Positions 39,792 to 48,437 of a DNA stretch of 64,000 nt are shown here, piece by piece (position 1 is the first letter of the stretch; the number at the start of each line of letters is the position of its first letter). The notes beneath the pieces are model-generated. The model did not search any database. It had not been told where the DNA came from and was given only the letters and a program-made list of their open reading frames with translations. The stretch covers positions 310,001 to 374,000 of the forward strand of contig CAWIGP010000005.1 of NCBI GenBank assembly GCA_963835735.1. Direction: 5' to 3'. Both the position numbers and the translations under genes were made by a program. This DNA comes from DASQMT01 sp963835735. GTDB taxonomy: Bacteria; Actinomycetota; Thermoleophilia; Solirubrobacterales; Solirubrobacteraceae.

Positions 39792-40211
39792 ATGCGGATC
39801 GAGCGCGTCGTGGACGCCGCCGCGGTCGAGGCCGGCGCGGAGCTCTTCGACGGACCGCCGCTGGCTGACCCGACCGCGAGGTTCCTCGCCGACCCGACGC
39901 ACCACCTCCTGTTCGCATATGACGGAGAGCGCGCCGTCGGGATGATCTCCGGCGTCGAGACGACGCATCCGGACAAGGGCACCGAGATGTTCCTCTACGA
40001 GCTGGGCGTGATCCCGAGCGCGCGGCGCCGCGGCATCGCAACCGCGCTCGTGCACGCGCTCGCGGACCTTGCGAAGGACCGGGGGTGCTACGGAATGTGG
40101 GTCTCCGTCGACGCCGACAACGCGGCGGCGCTCGCGATGTACCGCGGTGCGGACGCGCACCAGGAGGACACGCCCGCCGTGACGCTCACCTGGGACTTCA
40201 CGGAGCGCTGA
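39792..40211 (+). CDS. GNAT N-acetyltransferase, AAC(3)-I-like
   Basis: Acetyl-CoA-dependent acetyltransferase of 139 residues. The acetyl-CoA loop is LGVIPSARRRGIATALVHAL (about residues 76-95), and the downstream RGCYGMWVSVDADNAAALAMYRG closely resembles AAC(3)-I gentamicin acetyltransferases. Whether it modifies aminoglycosides or another amine is not known. It is convergent with the phosphoesterase gene, 4 bp apart. Confidence 0.85.
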   Translation: MRIERVVDAAAVEAGAELFDGPPLADPTARFLADPTHHLLFAYDGERAVGMISGVETTHPDKGTEMFLYELGVIPSARRRGIATALVHALADLAKDRGCYGMWVSVDADNAAALAMYRGADAHQEDTPAVTLTWDFTER

Positions 40212-40215
40212 CCGG

Positions 40216-40701
40216 TCAGACCTCGAGGAGCCGGAACTCCAGCCGCCCCGCCTGCGCGCTCGCGGTGCCCATCGTGTGCGTCGGCGCGCGCCGGCGGTCG
40301 GTCGGCGAGCCCGGGTTGAAGATGTGGAAGCCGTCGCGCTGCTCGTGCAGCGGCAGGTGCGAGTGACCGAACACGACCGCGTCAGCGTCCGGGAAACGGG
40401 CGCGCAGGCGTGCGAGCCGCCCGTCGGCCGCCCCGCCGTCGTGCGTGAGCACGATCCGCGCCCCGTCTGCCTCGACGACGCGCACCGCCGGCAGCCGCAC
40501 CTGCAGCGCGGGCTCGTCGATGTTGCCGTGCACCGCATGCACCGGCGGGCCTAGCGACTCGAGCAGATCGAGCAGCTCGGTCCCGGTGAGGTCGCCGGCG
40601 TGCAGGATCGCGTCAGCGGCACGCATGCGGTCGAGGCACGCGTCGGGGATCGCCCGTCCGCCGCGTGGCATGTGCGTGTCGCTGATGATCACGAGCTCCA
40701 T
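40216..40701 (-). CDS. YfcE/MJ0936-type metallophosphoesterase
   Basis: Calcineurin-like phosphodiesterase of 161 residues. Metal motifs are SDTHMPRG, HAGDLTG, HGNIDEPA, LTHDGG and VFGHSHLPL, in the expected order. Relatives hydrolyse phosphodiesters in vitro; the physiological substrate is unknown. The ATG has no clear Shine-Dalgarno, and a TAGCGT box lies 9 bases upstream. Confidence 0.9.
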   Translation of the reverse strand: MELVIISDTHMPRGGRAIPDACLDRMRAADAILHAGDLTGTELLDLLESLGPPVHAVHGNIDEPALQVRLPAVRVVEADGARIVLTHDGGAADGRLARLRARFPDADAVVFGHSHLPLHEQRDGFHIFNPGSPTDRRRAPTHTMGTASAQAGRLEFRLLEV

Positions 40702-40749
40702 GATCTCGGCACGCTAGCGCGGCGTGAGTCTCGAACGCCGGTCACGGGG

Positions 40750-40755
40750 TAACCT
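40750..40755 (+). promoter_or_regulatory. Candidate -10 of tRNA-Arg
   Basis: TAACCT precedes the mature tRNA by 10 bases, an appropriate distance for a short 5' leader. No strong -35 is visible. Confidence 0.35.
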
Positions 40756-40765
40756 GCTTCTCGTT

Positions 40766-40838
40766 GCGCCCGTAGCTCAGTGGATAGAGCGCGCGCCTCC
40801 GGAGCGCGAGGTCGCAGGTTCAAATCCTGCCGGGCGCG
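40766..40838 (+). tRNA. tRNA-Arg (anticodon CCG)
   Basis: The sequence folds as a full cloverleaf. The acceptor GCGCCCG pairs with CGGGCGC. The D stem is GCUC/GAGC. The anticodon stem CGCGC/GCGCG encloses the loop CUCCGGA, giving anticodon CCG. The T arm is GCAGG-UUCAAAU-CCUGC. The 3' CCA is not encoded. A TAACCT box (40750-40755) lies about 11 bases upstream. Confidence 0.97.
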
Positions 40839-40871
40839 CCTCTCACGGGCTGGTTGGCCACGAATACCGGC

Positions 40872-42308
40872 CTACACCCGGCCGGCGCCGACATGCTCGC
40901 GGTCGGCGAGGACGTAACGCACAAGCTCCTGGCCGGCGGCTGAGGCGGTCGCGATCGCGTCGAGCTCGACGTCCGGGCTGTTGAGACGCTGGAGCCGAAG
41001 GTGATCGTGGTTGCCGGCGCCGTGGAGCCACAGGCCGGCGTAGGAGAATCCCTGGTCGCGCAGGGTCTCCACCGCGCCATCGGGGTCGGCGGTCGCTTCA
41101 AGGTCGAGGTCGATGTAGATCACGTCGACGTGCTCGGCGAGCAGCATGCGGACCGTCCCGATCGCCTCCGCCGCCAGCCGGTCGTCCCAGCCGCCGATGC
41201 TGAGCACGCCGACCGCGGCGTCGGCCTCGCGCGTGACGACGAGGCGCGGCGCGAGGCCGGCCGCCTCCGCCGGCGCCGGGGCCGCGAATCCGAGTTCGCC
41301 GTAGGTCGCGAGCAGACGATCGCGGTAACGCTCGGGCAGCGACGTGCGGCGAGATCCGCGTTGCAGCGGAAGGAACGAGATCATCAGCGCCGTCCGCCGC
41401 CCCGCTGCCGTGGCGGCCCCGATGGCGCGCATCGTCCCCCGGCCAGGCGACGCGGCGAGGCAGACCGCCGTCTCGCGATATCCGTGCGCGAGCTCTGCCC
41501 GCTGGCTGTAGGGATGGACGGTCACGGCTCGTGCGTAGACCGCCTGCAGGCCGACCGCACGGGCCCGCGCGAGCGTGTGCTCGCTCAGTCGCCCGAAGAC
41601 ACCGAGCCCTCGGTAGGCGGGAGCGACGACCGCCACGCCGGTCTCAGCCACCGGAGCGTCCGGCGACGGCAGCAGCGCGTGATGGGCGACGACCTCGCTG
41701 CCGTGCACCGCGACCGACGACAGCAACCGGCCGGCGAGCAGCTCCTCGCACAGCCAGCGCGGTCGATAGAAGTCGGGATGAACGTAAGACAGCTCGTAGT
41801 TCGCGTAGAGCAGCTGGGCGATCGGCTCGGCGTCCTCGGCCCGCCCGTCGCGCACGGCGATCTCGTTCGCGTCCGTCGTCGCCACGATCGGCGGCGGCGG
41901 GGCGTCAGCCGCACCCGCCGCGACCTGGATCGGGTGGCTCGTGCGCCACGTGAACGAGAGCCGCTTGCCTGACGCGCCCAGGTTGATCAGTCGGACCTCC
42001 TCGGCCGGCGCGCCCAGGTCGGCGAGCTCCGCCGGGGCGTCAACCGACATGAGCGGACGTCCCCAGTCGTGTACCGCCACCCGGATCCCGCGCTCGGCCG
42101 GCTCGAGGCTGACCTCGACCCTGCCCGTGGAATCGCCCGGATACGCACGCTCGCAGACGAACCGCACTGCCGTGTCGAGCGCGCCGGCCAGCCGCGCGCT
42201 CTCCCCGTCCGCCAGGCCCGCAGCGCCAGCGAACTCCCTCCCGAACGCACGCACGAGCGCGAGCAGCTGCTCGTCGCTCGAGACGGTCAAAGACGCGAGC
42301 ATCGACAT
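40872..42308 (-). CDS. HATPase (anti-sigma kinase-like)-GNAT fusion protein
   Basis: Protein of 478 residues with an unusual domain order. Residues about 1-130 resemble an SpoIIAB/RsbW-type ATP-binding domain (EFAGAAGLADGESARLAGALDTAVRFVCERAYPG, then VEVSLEPAERGIRVAVHDWGRPL and GKRLSFTWRT), though the usual N-box/G-box signatures are weak. A GNAT domain covers about 155-300 (IAVRDGRAEDAEPIAQLLYANYELSYVHPDFY, VAVVAPAYRGLGVFGRLSEHTLARA). The C-terminal part is unassigned. It may sense through one domain and acetylate through the other. The start at 42308 precedes the first conserved segment. Confidence 0.75.
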   Translation of the reverse strand: MSMLASLTVSSDEQLLALVRAFGREFAGAAGLADGESARLAGALDTAVRFVCERAYPGDSTGRVEVSLEPAERGIRVAVHDWGRPLMSVDAPAELADLGAPAEEVRLINLGASGKRLSFTWRTSHPIQVAAGAADAPPPPIVATTDANEIAVRDGRAEDAEPIAQLLYANYELSYVHPDFYRPRWLCEELLAGRLLSSVAVHGSEVVAHHALLPSPDAPVAETGVAVVAPAYRGLGVFGRLSEHTLARARAVGLQAVYARAVTVHPYSQRAELAHGYRETAVCLAASPGRGTMRAIGAATAAGRRTALMISFLPLQRGSRRTSLPERYRDRLLATYGELGFAAPAPAEAAGLAPRLVVTREADAAVGVLSIGGWDDRLAAEAIGTVRMLLAEHVDVIYIDLDLEATADPDGAVETLRDQGFSYAGLWLHGAGNHDHLRLQRLNSPDVELDAIATASAAGQELVRYVLADREHVGAGRV

Positions 42309-42365
42309 CGCCTCGGCGCCGACTCTCCCAGGCGCGGCAACACCACGCAAGGCCGGCGGCTCGAC

Positions 42366-42794
42366 GCGAACGTCGTCCGCCTGAGCTGCGCGATCAACAA
42401 CGCCGGCACCGAGGAGCTCGCCGAGATCGCGGAAGCGACTGAGAGCGCCTTCGACGAACTGATCGCGACCGATCTCAAGGGCCTCTTTTTCTGCCTCAAG
42501 CACGAGATCGGTGCCATGCGCACGGGCGGCGGCGGCGCCATCCTCAACATGTCCTCGGTCACCAGCAGCATCAACGCGCTCCCATTCGCGGCGATCGACA
42601 TCCCGGGCAGCATGATCTGGCGCTACCTCGAAGAGCAGAAGGTGCCGAAGGAGGCGCTCCTCCAGGCCTTTCCGGTGGGGCGCATGGGCCGCCCGGAAGA
42701 GCTTGTTGCCGCGGCGATGTACCTGTGCTCCGACGATGCCCGGTTCTGCACCGGCACGACGCTCGTCCTCGACGGCGGCTTCACGGCCCAGTAA
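42366..42794 (+). pseudogene. Remnant of a short-chain dehydrogenase gene
   Basis: C-terminal SDR sequence is clear: INNAGTEELAEIAEATESAF, LKGLFFCLKHEIGAMR, ILNMSSVTSSIN and the tail GRMGRPEELVAAAMYLCSDDARFCTGTTLVLDGGF. The N-terminal glycine-rich nucleotide loop is missing, and the segment that should hold the catalytic Tyr-x3-Lys is deleted between SSVTSS and FPVGRMG. No start codon fits. It converges with an equally damaged amidohydrolase remnant, so this is a decayed catabolic locus. Confidence 0.75.
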
Positions 42795-43195
42795 GCCGGT
42801 AGAACCGCCGCGCGGTTCCGGACAGTACGTCTGCCCGTTGCTCATCCGACAGCTCCGCGAGTGTCCCGAGCGTCAGCTCGTACCACGACCCGAACCCGCC
42901 GGCGAGCCGCTCCACGGGGAAGTTGCTGCCGACCATGCAGCGCTGCGGTCCGAACAGCTCGAGCAGTTCGGAGACGACCGCGCGCACGCGCTCAAGGCTT
43001 CGAGGGTTCCCCAGCAAGCTGTACGCCGACAGCTTTGCGTGGGCGTTGGCACCCAGCCTCCACCGGCAGGTCGCCCGCATCGGCGCGATAGTCGTCGCGC
43101 AGGTAGTCGACGCGCAGCGCATCGAACTCCGCGTCATCCAGCCACGGATAGCGGAACCGGTCGAGATCCCAATGATGGACGTGCGCGTCGATCAT
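42781..43195 (-). pseudogene. Remnant of an amidohydrolase gene
   Basis: The N-terminal part MIDAHVHHWDLDRFRYPWLD and the C-terminal part LLELFGPQRCMVGSNFPVERL to GTARRFYRLTG belong to the amidohydrolase-2 family of lactonase/decarboxylase-like TIM barrels. They lie in different frames, and about half of the expected 270-290 residues is missing between them, around 43050. The ends overlap the SDR remnant by 14 bp. Such pairs occur in sugar-acid catabolism, but no function remains. Confidence 0.75.
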
Positions 43196-43275
43196 GCCTC
43201 ACGATGGTCCGGCGAGCATCGTTCGACGCTATCCCGGTTCCGAGTCGCCGCGCAACATCGAGCCGAGGCGCCGGA

Positions 43276-44259
43276 TCAGGGAGCGGGCGCCTGGAGTCCG
43301 GTCGTCGGTCCCACGATGCGCACCGTTCCGTCCGGGTTCCAGACGATCGGGTCGATCCGCAGCGTCCGCGGCTGGTCGTACGCGCCAGCGCGTCCGTGGT
43401 AGACGACCCAGTCCCCGCCGGCCGGCCCGCGGACGATCATGCCGCCGCCCGGGCTGCGCACCGATCCCGTCTCGCGCAGGATCGGGTTCTCCGGAGCCTT
43501 GATGAACGGTCCGGTCGGCGAGCTCGCGGTGGCGTACCCCATCCCGTAGGCGCCGCGCCAGTCGCCGCCCGAGTAGAAGAGGAAGTAACGCGACCCCCGA
43601 CGCTCCATCCAGGGGTTCTCGACGAGCGGCAGCCCGCCGGACAGCTCCCAGCCGCCGCCCCCCTTCAGCAGCGGCGTACGCGGGCCCGCCGCATGCAGGA
43701 GGTCAGCGGTGAGCGGGATCACCGAGATGGTCGGCTCGAGCACGGATCCGCCCGATCCGTCGCGCCGCCGATCGGTGGACACGTAGAGGTACGCGCGGCC
43801 GTCCGCATCGACGAACGGCGCGGGGTCGATGTTTCCGTAGCCCGTATCGTCGCCGCAACCGATCGGGAGCCCGGCCGCGCCGCCGTCCGCGGCGGCGAGC
43901 GGACCGAGATCGGTGAACGGGCCGTCCGGCGTGGAGGACACGGCGACGCCAACGCAGTGCGGTCGCGCCGGCAGGGTGCCGTGCCGCGCGGCGTAGTAGA
44001 GGACGAAGCGGGAGGGCGCGGCAGGCCCGCGGATCACAGCGGGCGCCCACGGATGCCAGTCGCCGGACGGCGCGGTCCAGCTGGGGCGCTCCCTGAACGC
44101 CGTGCCGATCTCGGTCCAGTGGACGAGGTCGGGCGACCGCCAGATCGGGAACAGCGCGCCCGTGGCGTACAGATGGAAGTCATGGCCGCCGTCACCCGCG
44201 TCCACGACGCTGGGGTCTGCGACCGAGCCGGCGACGGGATTCGCGTACGTGGGAGACAT
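43276..44259 (-). CDS. Glycoside hydrolase family 43-like protein
   Basis: Five-bladed beta-propeller glycosidase of 327 residues, related to arabinanases and beta-xylosidases. Expected acidic residues are visible: Asp in SVADPSVVDAG near the N-terminus, Asp in GNIDPAPFVDADGRAYLYVST, and Glu in WELSGGLPLVENPW. No signal peptide follows the start at 44259, so it may be cytoplasmic or the start may be misplaced. It is 57 bp... upstream of no gene in the same operon; the next leftward genes are remnants. Substrate not predictable. Confidence 0.85.
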   Translation of the reverse strand: MSPTYANPVAGSVADPSVVDAGDGGHDFHLYATGALFPIWRSPDLVHWTEIGTAFRERPSWTAPSGDWHPWAPAVIRGPAAPSRFVLYYAARHGTLPARPHCVGVAVSSTPDGPFTDLGPLAAADGGAAGLPIGCGDDTGYGNIDPAPFVDADGRAYLYVSTDRRRDGSGGSVLEPTISVIPLTADLLHAAGPRTPLLKGGGGWELSGGLPLVENPWMERRGSRYFLFYSGGDWRGAYGMGYATASSPTGPFIKAPENPILRETGSVRSPGGGMIVRGPAGGDWVVYHGRAGAYDQPRTLRIDPIVWNPDGTVRIVGPTTGLQAPAP

Positions 44260-44306
44260 GACCGGCCGGGACGAACTCTTGCAGTCCTCCGACGGCCTAT
44301 TCGTCA

Positions 44307-45218
44307 CTAACGCCTGACGCGCGGCTTGCGCTTCTTGGCCTTCTTGACCGAGCAGGTGCGATACGTGCGCTTGGCGGTGAGCTTGGCGCCCCGCTCGGTG
44401 ACGGCGATGACCTTGACGACGACCCTGCCCTTCGGCAGGCGGCGCAGCTTCACGACGGACTTGAGCTTGCGCGCCTTGGCGCCCGCGAGCCGCACTTGTG
44501 CGCGGCGATTGACCTTGACGGTCACCTTCTTGAACCTGACGCCCTTCGGGCGGCGGATGCGGATCCGGAACTTGTAGCGATTCACGCAGCGCTTCGAGGC
44601 GGGCATGTTGAAGACCTGATCGCCGACCGCGGGCGGTGGCGGCACAGCGGGCGCAGGCGCGGGCGGTGCCGCGCCCGGAGTCGGCTGCGCCGGCGGAGTG
44701 CCCTGGGCGGTCCAAGTGAAGCCGGCGGAGAGCTGTGCGCCCTGGAAGGCGTTGTCAGCGGCACCGGCGCTCGGCATCGACGCGACGAACGCAAACTCGC
44801 GCTGCTCGCCAGGTGCGATCGCCCCAATGGCGACCGATGGCATCGCGGCCAGAAGCCCGGCATAGACGCTGACGGGCCGCTGGGCGTTTGTGACATCGAG
44901 CACCCGCAGCTCGAGCCGGCTCGACAGCAAGCCGCCGCCGATTCCGGGCGCCTCGATCACGCCGCCGGCCGTCGCCAGACTCAGCGCGCCAACGACCGTG
45001 CCGGTGTTCGAGATCCGCACGGTGCCGGTGACCTCCTCGCCGGGTCGCATCGCGTCGGCGCGGAAGATCGCCTCGCCCTCCATGGAGTTGGACAGCGTCA
45101 GCGCGCCCTGGGCGGCGGCCATCTCGATCCGCGGTGTGGCCGCGCTGCTGCCTGTGGCGACGAGCAGCGCGAGCGCCACGACGGCGATCGCGAGGTTGAG
45201 TGCCTTCGACGCGCGCAT
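44307..45218 (-). CDS. Exported matrix-type protein with basic C-terminal module
   Basis: Protein of 303 residues. The signal peptide is MRASKALNLAIAVVALALLV with ATGSSA cleavage. Residues about 40-180 form a CalY/TasA-like beta domain (LTLSNSMEGEAIFRADAMRPGEEVTGTVRISNTGTVVG, PGEQREFAFVASMP). A Pro/Ala-rich linker leads to a basic module bounded by two Cys (KRCVNRYKFRIRIRRPKG to KRTYRTCSV) with a Lys/Arg-rich end. Its start overlaps the preceding gene by one base (TGATG). It is the last gene of the TasA/SipW-like operon and may be a wall- or fibre-associated subunit. Confidence 0.78.
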   Translation of the reverse strand: MRASKALNLAIAVVALALLVATGSSAATPRIEMAAAQGALTLSNSMEGEAIFRADAMRPGEEVTGTVRISNTGTVVGALSLATAGGVIEAPGIGGGLLSSRLELRVLDVTNAQRPVSVYAGLLAAMPSVAIGAIAPGEQREFAFVASMPSAGAADNAFQGAQLSAGFTWTAQGTPPAQPTPGAAPPAPAPAVPPPPAVGDQVFNMPASKRCVNRYKFRIRIRRPKGVRFKKVTVKVNRRAQVRLAGAKARKLKSVVKLRRLPKGRVVVKVIAVTERGAKLTAKRTYRTCSVKKAKKRKPRVRR

Positions 45219-47239
45219 CACAGCAGCCCTATCCCCGTGACCTCGACGGCCGCGCCGGGATTGCCTGCCGCGTCGGTGACCGCCGCGGAACTGGTCCACC
45301 TCGACGTCGGAAGGAACGTCGCGGATTGCACGCCGCCCTGCGTCGGGGTGCCGGACAGCGTCAGCCTCAGCGCGGATCCCGTGAGCGTCATCGTCCCGGC
45401 GAACGTGGCGCCTGCCGGCGTCGTGAAGCTGTCCTCCAGCGTGAGCGAGCCGATCGGCACCGGGACCCCGCCGGCGGTGTCGGTGACAGTGATAGTGGTG
45501 TCGCCGCCCGACGGCGCGAACGCGATCGACACGGGGCGGCTCGTACCGGTCCAGCCGGCGACCAGCGACGCGGCCAGCGGTGCCTCGTTGTACGTCAGGG
45601 TCAGCGAGTCGCCTGCGCTTAGCTGCCCCCACGCCCCGCTGTTGGCTGACGTAACGGTCGAGGCGCGCGGGCCGTTGCCGACCACGCGCGCGGCAACGAC
45701 CGACGTCGCGGTCTTGTTGACGTTGTCGGTGGCCGTGGCCCGCAGGTCATAGGAGCCGTCCGGCAGAGCGGTGGTATCCCACGGACACGAGTACGGCGAC
45801 GCGGTGTCCGTGCAGATCGTCGTCCAGGTGCTGCCCGCTGTCGGCTTGCTCTGGATGACGACCGAGGCGATGCCGCCGCCGTCGCTCGCCGTCACGGTCA
45901 GGTTCCTGATGCCCGACAGCGGCGTGCCCGGGTCGTCGAGCGCGATCGCCGGCGCGAAGTTGTCGACGCGGCGGCTCGCGATTGTGGTCGAGGCGCGCGT
46001 GTTGCCGGCGGCGTCGGTCGCCAGTGCGCGTAGGTCATAGACACCGTCGGCCGCCGACGTGGTGTCCCACGAGCACGAGTAGGGCGAACTGATGTCCGTG
46101 CACGCATCGGACCAGATGGTCGTCCCGGTCCGAGCGTGCTGGAACCGCACTGACGCGATGCCGGAGCCGGAGTCTGTCGCCGTGCCGCTGAGCGTTACGG
46201 GGCCTGACAGCGGCGAGCCGACGCTGTTCATCGTCGGCGTCGCCGGGGCGGTGTTGTCGATCCGCACGTTGGCGAGCGCTGCCGACGTGGTCGACAGGTT
46301 GACATTGTCGGTCGCGATCGCCCGCAGGTCGTAGAGGCGATCGGCGACCACCGTCGTGTCCCACGTGCAAGAGAAGGGCTCCGTCGTGGCCTGGCACGCG
46401 TTGGTCCACGTGCCCATGCCCGCCCTGCGGTACTGGTAGCGCACCGAGGCGATGCCGGACCCGGCGCCGTCGTCAAGCAATGCCTGCAGCGTCACCGTTC
46501 CGCTCTTCGGCGTGGCGTCGTTGGCGATCGACACGGTCGGCGCGTGGTTGTCGACGCGGCGTTCTGTGACCATCGATCTGCTCGTGTTGCCGAGCGCGTC
46601 GCTCGCACTGGCGCGCAGGTCGTAGAGGCCGTCCGCGACCGAGGCGGTGTTCCACGAGCACGAGTACGGCGCCGTGGTGTCGTTGCAGATCTGGGCCCAC
46701 GCCCCGGCCGGCGACGTCCGGTATTCGATCATGACGCCCGTGACGGCCTCGCCGGCCGTGGCGGAGAGCGAGCGGGTGCCCGTCAGCGGCGTACCGGGGT
46801 CGGTCAGCGTCACGGTCGGGCCGGTGTTGTCGACCTGGCGTCCGGTAACCGCCGCGATCTTGGAGTAGCCGGCTGCGTCGAGCGCGACTGCGCGCAGGTC
46901 GTAGCTCCCGTCGCTGACGGCCGTGGTGTCCCAGGCGCAGTTGAAGGGCGCCTCCGTGGCGGTGCAGCGCTCGGTCCAAGTGCTGGTGCCCGCGGGGGCG
47001 GACTCGAAGCGCACGTTGGCGATCGGCCCGTCCGAGCTCGCCGTGGCCGACAGCTGGACGGTGCCGCGCAGCGGCGTTCCCGGGTCGTCCAGGGAGACGG
47101 TGACCGCGTTGAAGACCGCGGCCGTCGTGAAGGTCTGGTTCGCGTTGGTGGAGCTCGCGACGAAGATGGCCTGGGAACGGCCGACGCCACCGGAGACGGC
47201 GACGGCGAGCATGACAAGGAGGACGGCGAGGCGCTTCAT
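45218..47239 (-). CDS. Exported protein with five Ig-like repeats
   Basis: Protein of 673 residues. After an N-terminal signal (MKRLAVLLVMLAVAVSGGVG) there are five repeats of about 95 residues (roughly 47-145, 146-240, 241-337, 338-433, 434-527). Each carries DPGTPL.G, a Cys pair around WT..C.DT..PYSC.WDTT, DGxYDLRAxATD and VDN. The paired Cys suggests one disulfide per repeat. A different beta-rich C-terminal region (about 528-673) includes LSAGDSLTLTYNE. This looks like a surface adhesin or matrix component. It overlaps the signal peptidase gene (ATGA) and the next gene by one base. Confidence 0.85.
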   Translation of the reverse strand: MKRLAVLLVMLAVAVSGGVGRSQAIFVASSTNANQTFTTAAVFNAVTVSLDDPGTPLRGTVQLSATASSDGPIANVRFESAPAGTSTWTERCTATEAPFNCAWDTTAVSDGSYDLRAVALDAAGYSKIAAVTGRQVDNTGPTVTLTDPGTPLTGTRSLSATAGEAVTGVMIEYRTSPAGAWAQICNDTTAPYSCSWNTASVADGLYDLRASASDALGNTSRSMVTERRVDNHAPTVSIANDATPKSGTVTLQALLDDGAGSGIASVRYQYRRAGMGTWTNACQATTEPFSCTWDTTVVADRLYDLRAIATDNVNLSTTSAALANVRIDNTAPATPTMNSVGSPLSGPVTLSGTATDSGSGIASVRFQHARTGTTIWSDACTDISSPYSCSWDTTSAADGVYDLRALATDAAGNTRASTTIASRRVDNFAPAIALDDPGTPLSGIRNLTVTASDGGGIASVVIQSKPTAGSTWTTICTDTASPYSCPWDTTALPDGSYDLRATATDNVNKTATSVVAARVVGNGPRASTVTSANSGAWGQLSAGDSLTLTYNEAPLAASLVAGWTGTSRPVSIAFAPSGGDTTITVTDTAGGVPVPIGSLTLEDSFTTPAGATFAGTMTLTGSALRLTLSGTPTQGGVQSATFLPTSRWTSSAAVTDAAGNPGAAVEVTGIGLL

Positions 47240-47766
47240 GACCGCGCCGCGGCGGCCTCCAGGCCGGCGTCCCGCCACAGTCCGCCGAGGCTCATGAGCG
47301 CGATCAGCGCCGCGGGCACGCCGACGACGAGCATCCGCAGGTCGCGCCGGCTGAGCGCCGCGACCGCGAAGCCCACGTACGGGATGCCGGCCTTGACGCG
47401 CGCCTGCTCGCCGTCGCGCAGCGTGAACGTCCACGGATCGGCGGCCTGGTTCGCGTCGCCCTTGGTGCGGAACACGCGCTGCCCGTCGGGGCGGGGCTTG
47501 ATCGCCGCGATCCGGTGCGTCACCAGGCCGTCCGGCCCGGATCCGCTCGGGGGGCGGTACGTAATCACGTCGCCCACCTGCAAGTCGGCGACCGGGACGA
47601 CCTCGTCGAGCACGAGGGAGCCCCGGTCGTAGGTGCCCGTCATCGAGCCGGAGACGATCACGTAGCGCTGCCAGCCCATGACGGCCGGCAGCGCCAGGAT
47701 CGCTCCGAACAGCAGGCCCGCCGCGACTATGAGCGTGGACACCACGCGTGTGATGCGGCGGGCCAT
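47236..47766 (-). CDS. SipW-like signal peptidase I
   Basis: Membrane signal peptidase of 176 residues, ER/SipW type. An N-terminal helix (VVSTLIVAAGLLFGAILALPAVMG) precedes the catalytic Ser in YVIVSGSMTGTYDRGSLV (about residue 40), and His in GLVTHRIAAI replaces the usual Lys, as in SipW. GDANQAADP and a C-terminal helix follow. In Bacillus, SipW processes TasA and TapA. Here it sits between a TasA-like gene (15-bp gap) and the Ig-repeat gene (4-bp overlap), so it probably processes these products. Confidence 0.9.
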   Translation of the reverse strand: MARRITRVVSTLIVAAGLLFGAILALPAVMGWQRYVIVSGSMTGTYDRGSLVLDEVVPVADLQVGDVITYRPPSGSGPDGLVTHRIAAIKPRPDGQRVFRTKGDANQAADPWTFTLRDGEQARVKAGIPYVGFAVAALSRRDLRMLVVGVPAALIALMSLGGLWRDAGLEAAAARS

Positions 47767-47781
47767 GGCCGTCGGCTCCTG

Positions 47782-48363
47782 CTACTGAGTGACGGTGTTC
47801 CAGGTGAACGCCACCGTGGACGTGTCGCCCTGGTAATTGTTATCGGCCGACCCGTCGAGCGCGACGCGGAACTCGTAGCGGTGCTTCTCGCCGCCCGAGT
47901 AGACACCAAGTGCGTCGATCGGGGTGCCTGCGCCCATCCCGGCCAGCGTGCCGTCGTACTTGGTCTGGTCATCCGGGTCGCCGCACGTCGGCGCGGTCGA
48001 GCCGGAGAACGCGCCGCAGTCCACGACGGTGACATTGAGCTTGCCCGACAGCGGGTGGTCCGCGTCGTTGTCGACCGGCGTGCCGCGCGTCAGCGTGAAC
48101 GCGCCCGACGTCGAGCCGGAGTTCTCGATATCAACGGTGCCGGGGATGGCAGCGCCGCCGGGCTTCATCCCGGACACGGTGAAGATCGTGGACTTCGAGT
48201 TCGCGATCGACAGCGTGCCGGCCGCGAACGTGTTGTTCGGGTTCGCCGAGGTGGCGGTGAAGTTGGCGCCGGAGGCGGCGGTGATGCCGACGGCGACGAG
48301 CACCGTGGCGAGCGCCGCGAGCGTGCGACGCGGGCGATGGACGAGTACCTGCAGACGTGACAT
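47782..48363 (-). CDS. TasA/CalY-like matrix fibre protein
   Basis: Exported protein of 193 residues. The N-terminal signal ALATVLVAVGITAASGANFTATSANPNNTF is of the SipW-dependent type, with a short stretch after the hydrophobic core. The mature part is a beta-rich CalY/TasA-like domain (TIFTVSGMKPGGAAIPGTVDIENSGSTSGAFTL, GGEKHRYEFRVALDGSADNNYQGDTSTVAFTWN). Such proteins form extracellular fibres in biofilms. It is the first gene after the c-di-GMP-I riboswitch, with AGGAG 11 bases before the ATG. Confidence 0.85.
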   Translation of the reverse strand: MSRLQVLVHRPRRTLAALATVLVAVGITAASGANFTATSANPNNTFAAGTLSIANSKSTIFTVSGMKPGGAAIPGTVDIENSGSTSGAFTLTRGTPVDNDADHPLSGKLNVTVVDCGAFSGSTAPTCGDPDDQTKYDGTLAGMGAGTPIDALGVYSGGEKHRYEFRVALDGSADNNYQGDTSTVAFTWNTVTQ

Positions 48364-48437
48364 CGGGCGTGAGCTCCTGGGGTCGGTTGCGCGACGTGGG
48401 CAACACGCTGTCGTCGACTAGCCGCACCGTCGCGCCC

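Noticed and set aside
44307..48363. Prophage or pilus origin for the repeat-rich exported proteins
   Set aside because: The signal peptidase is SipW-like and the partners are TasA-like; no phage, sortase or pilin genes are present.
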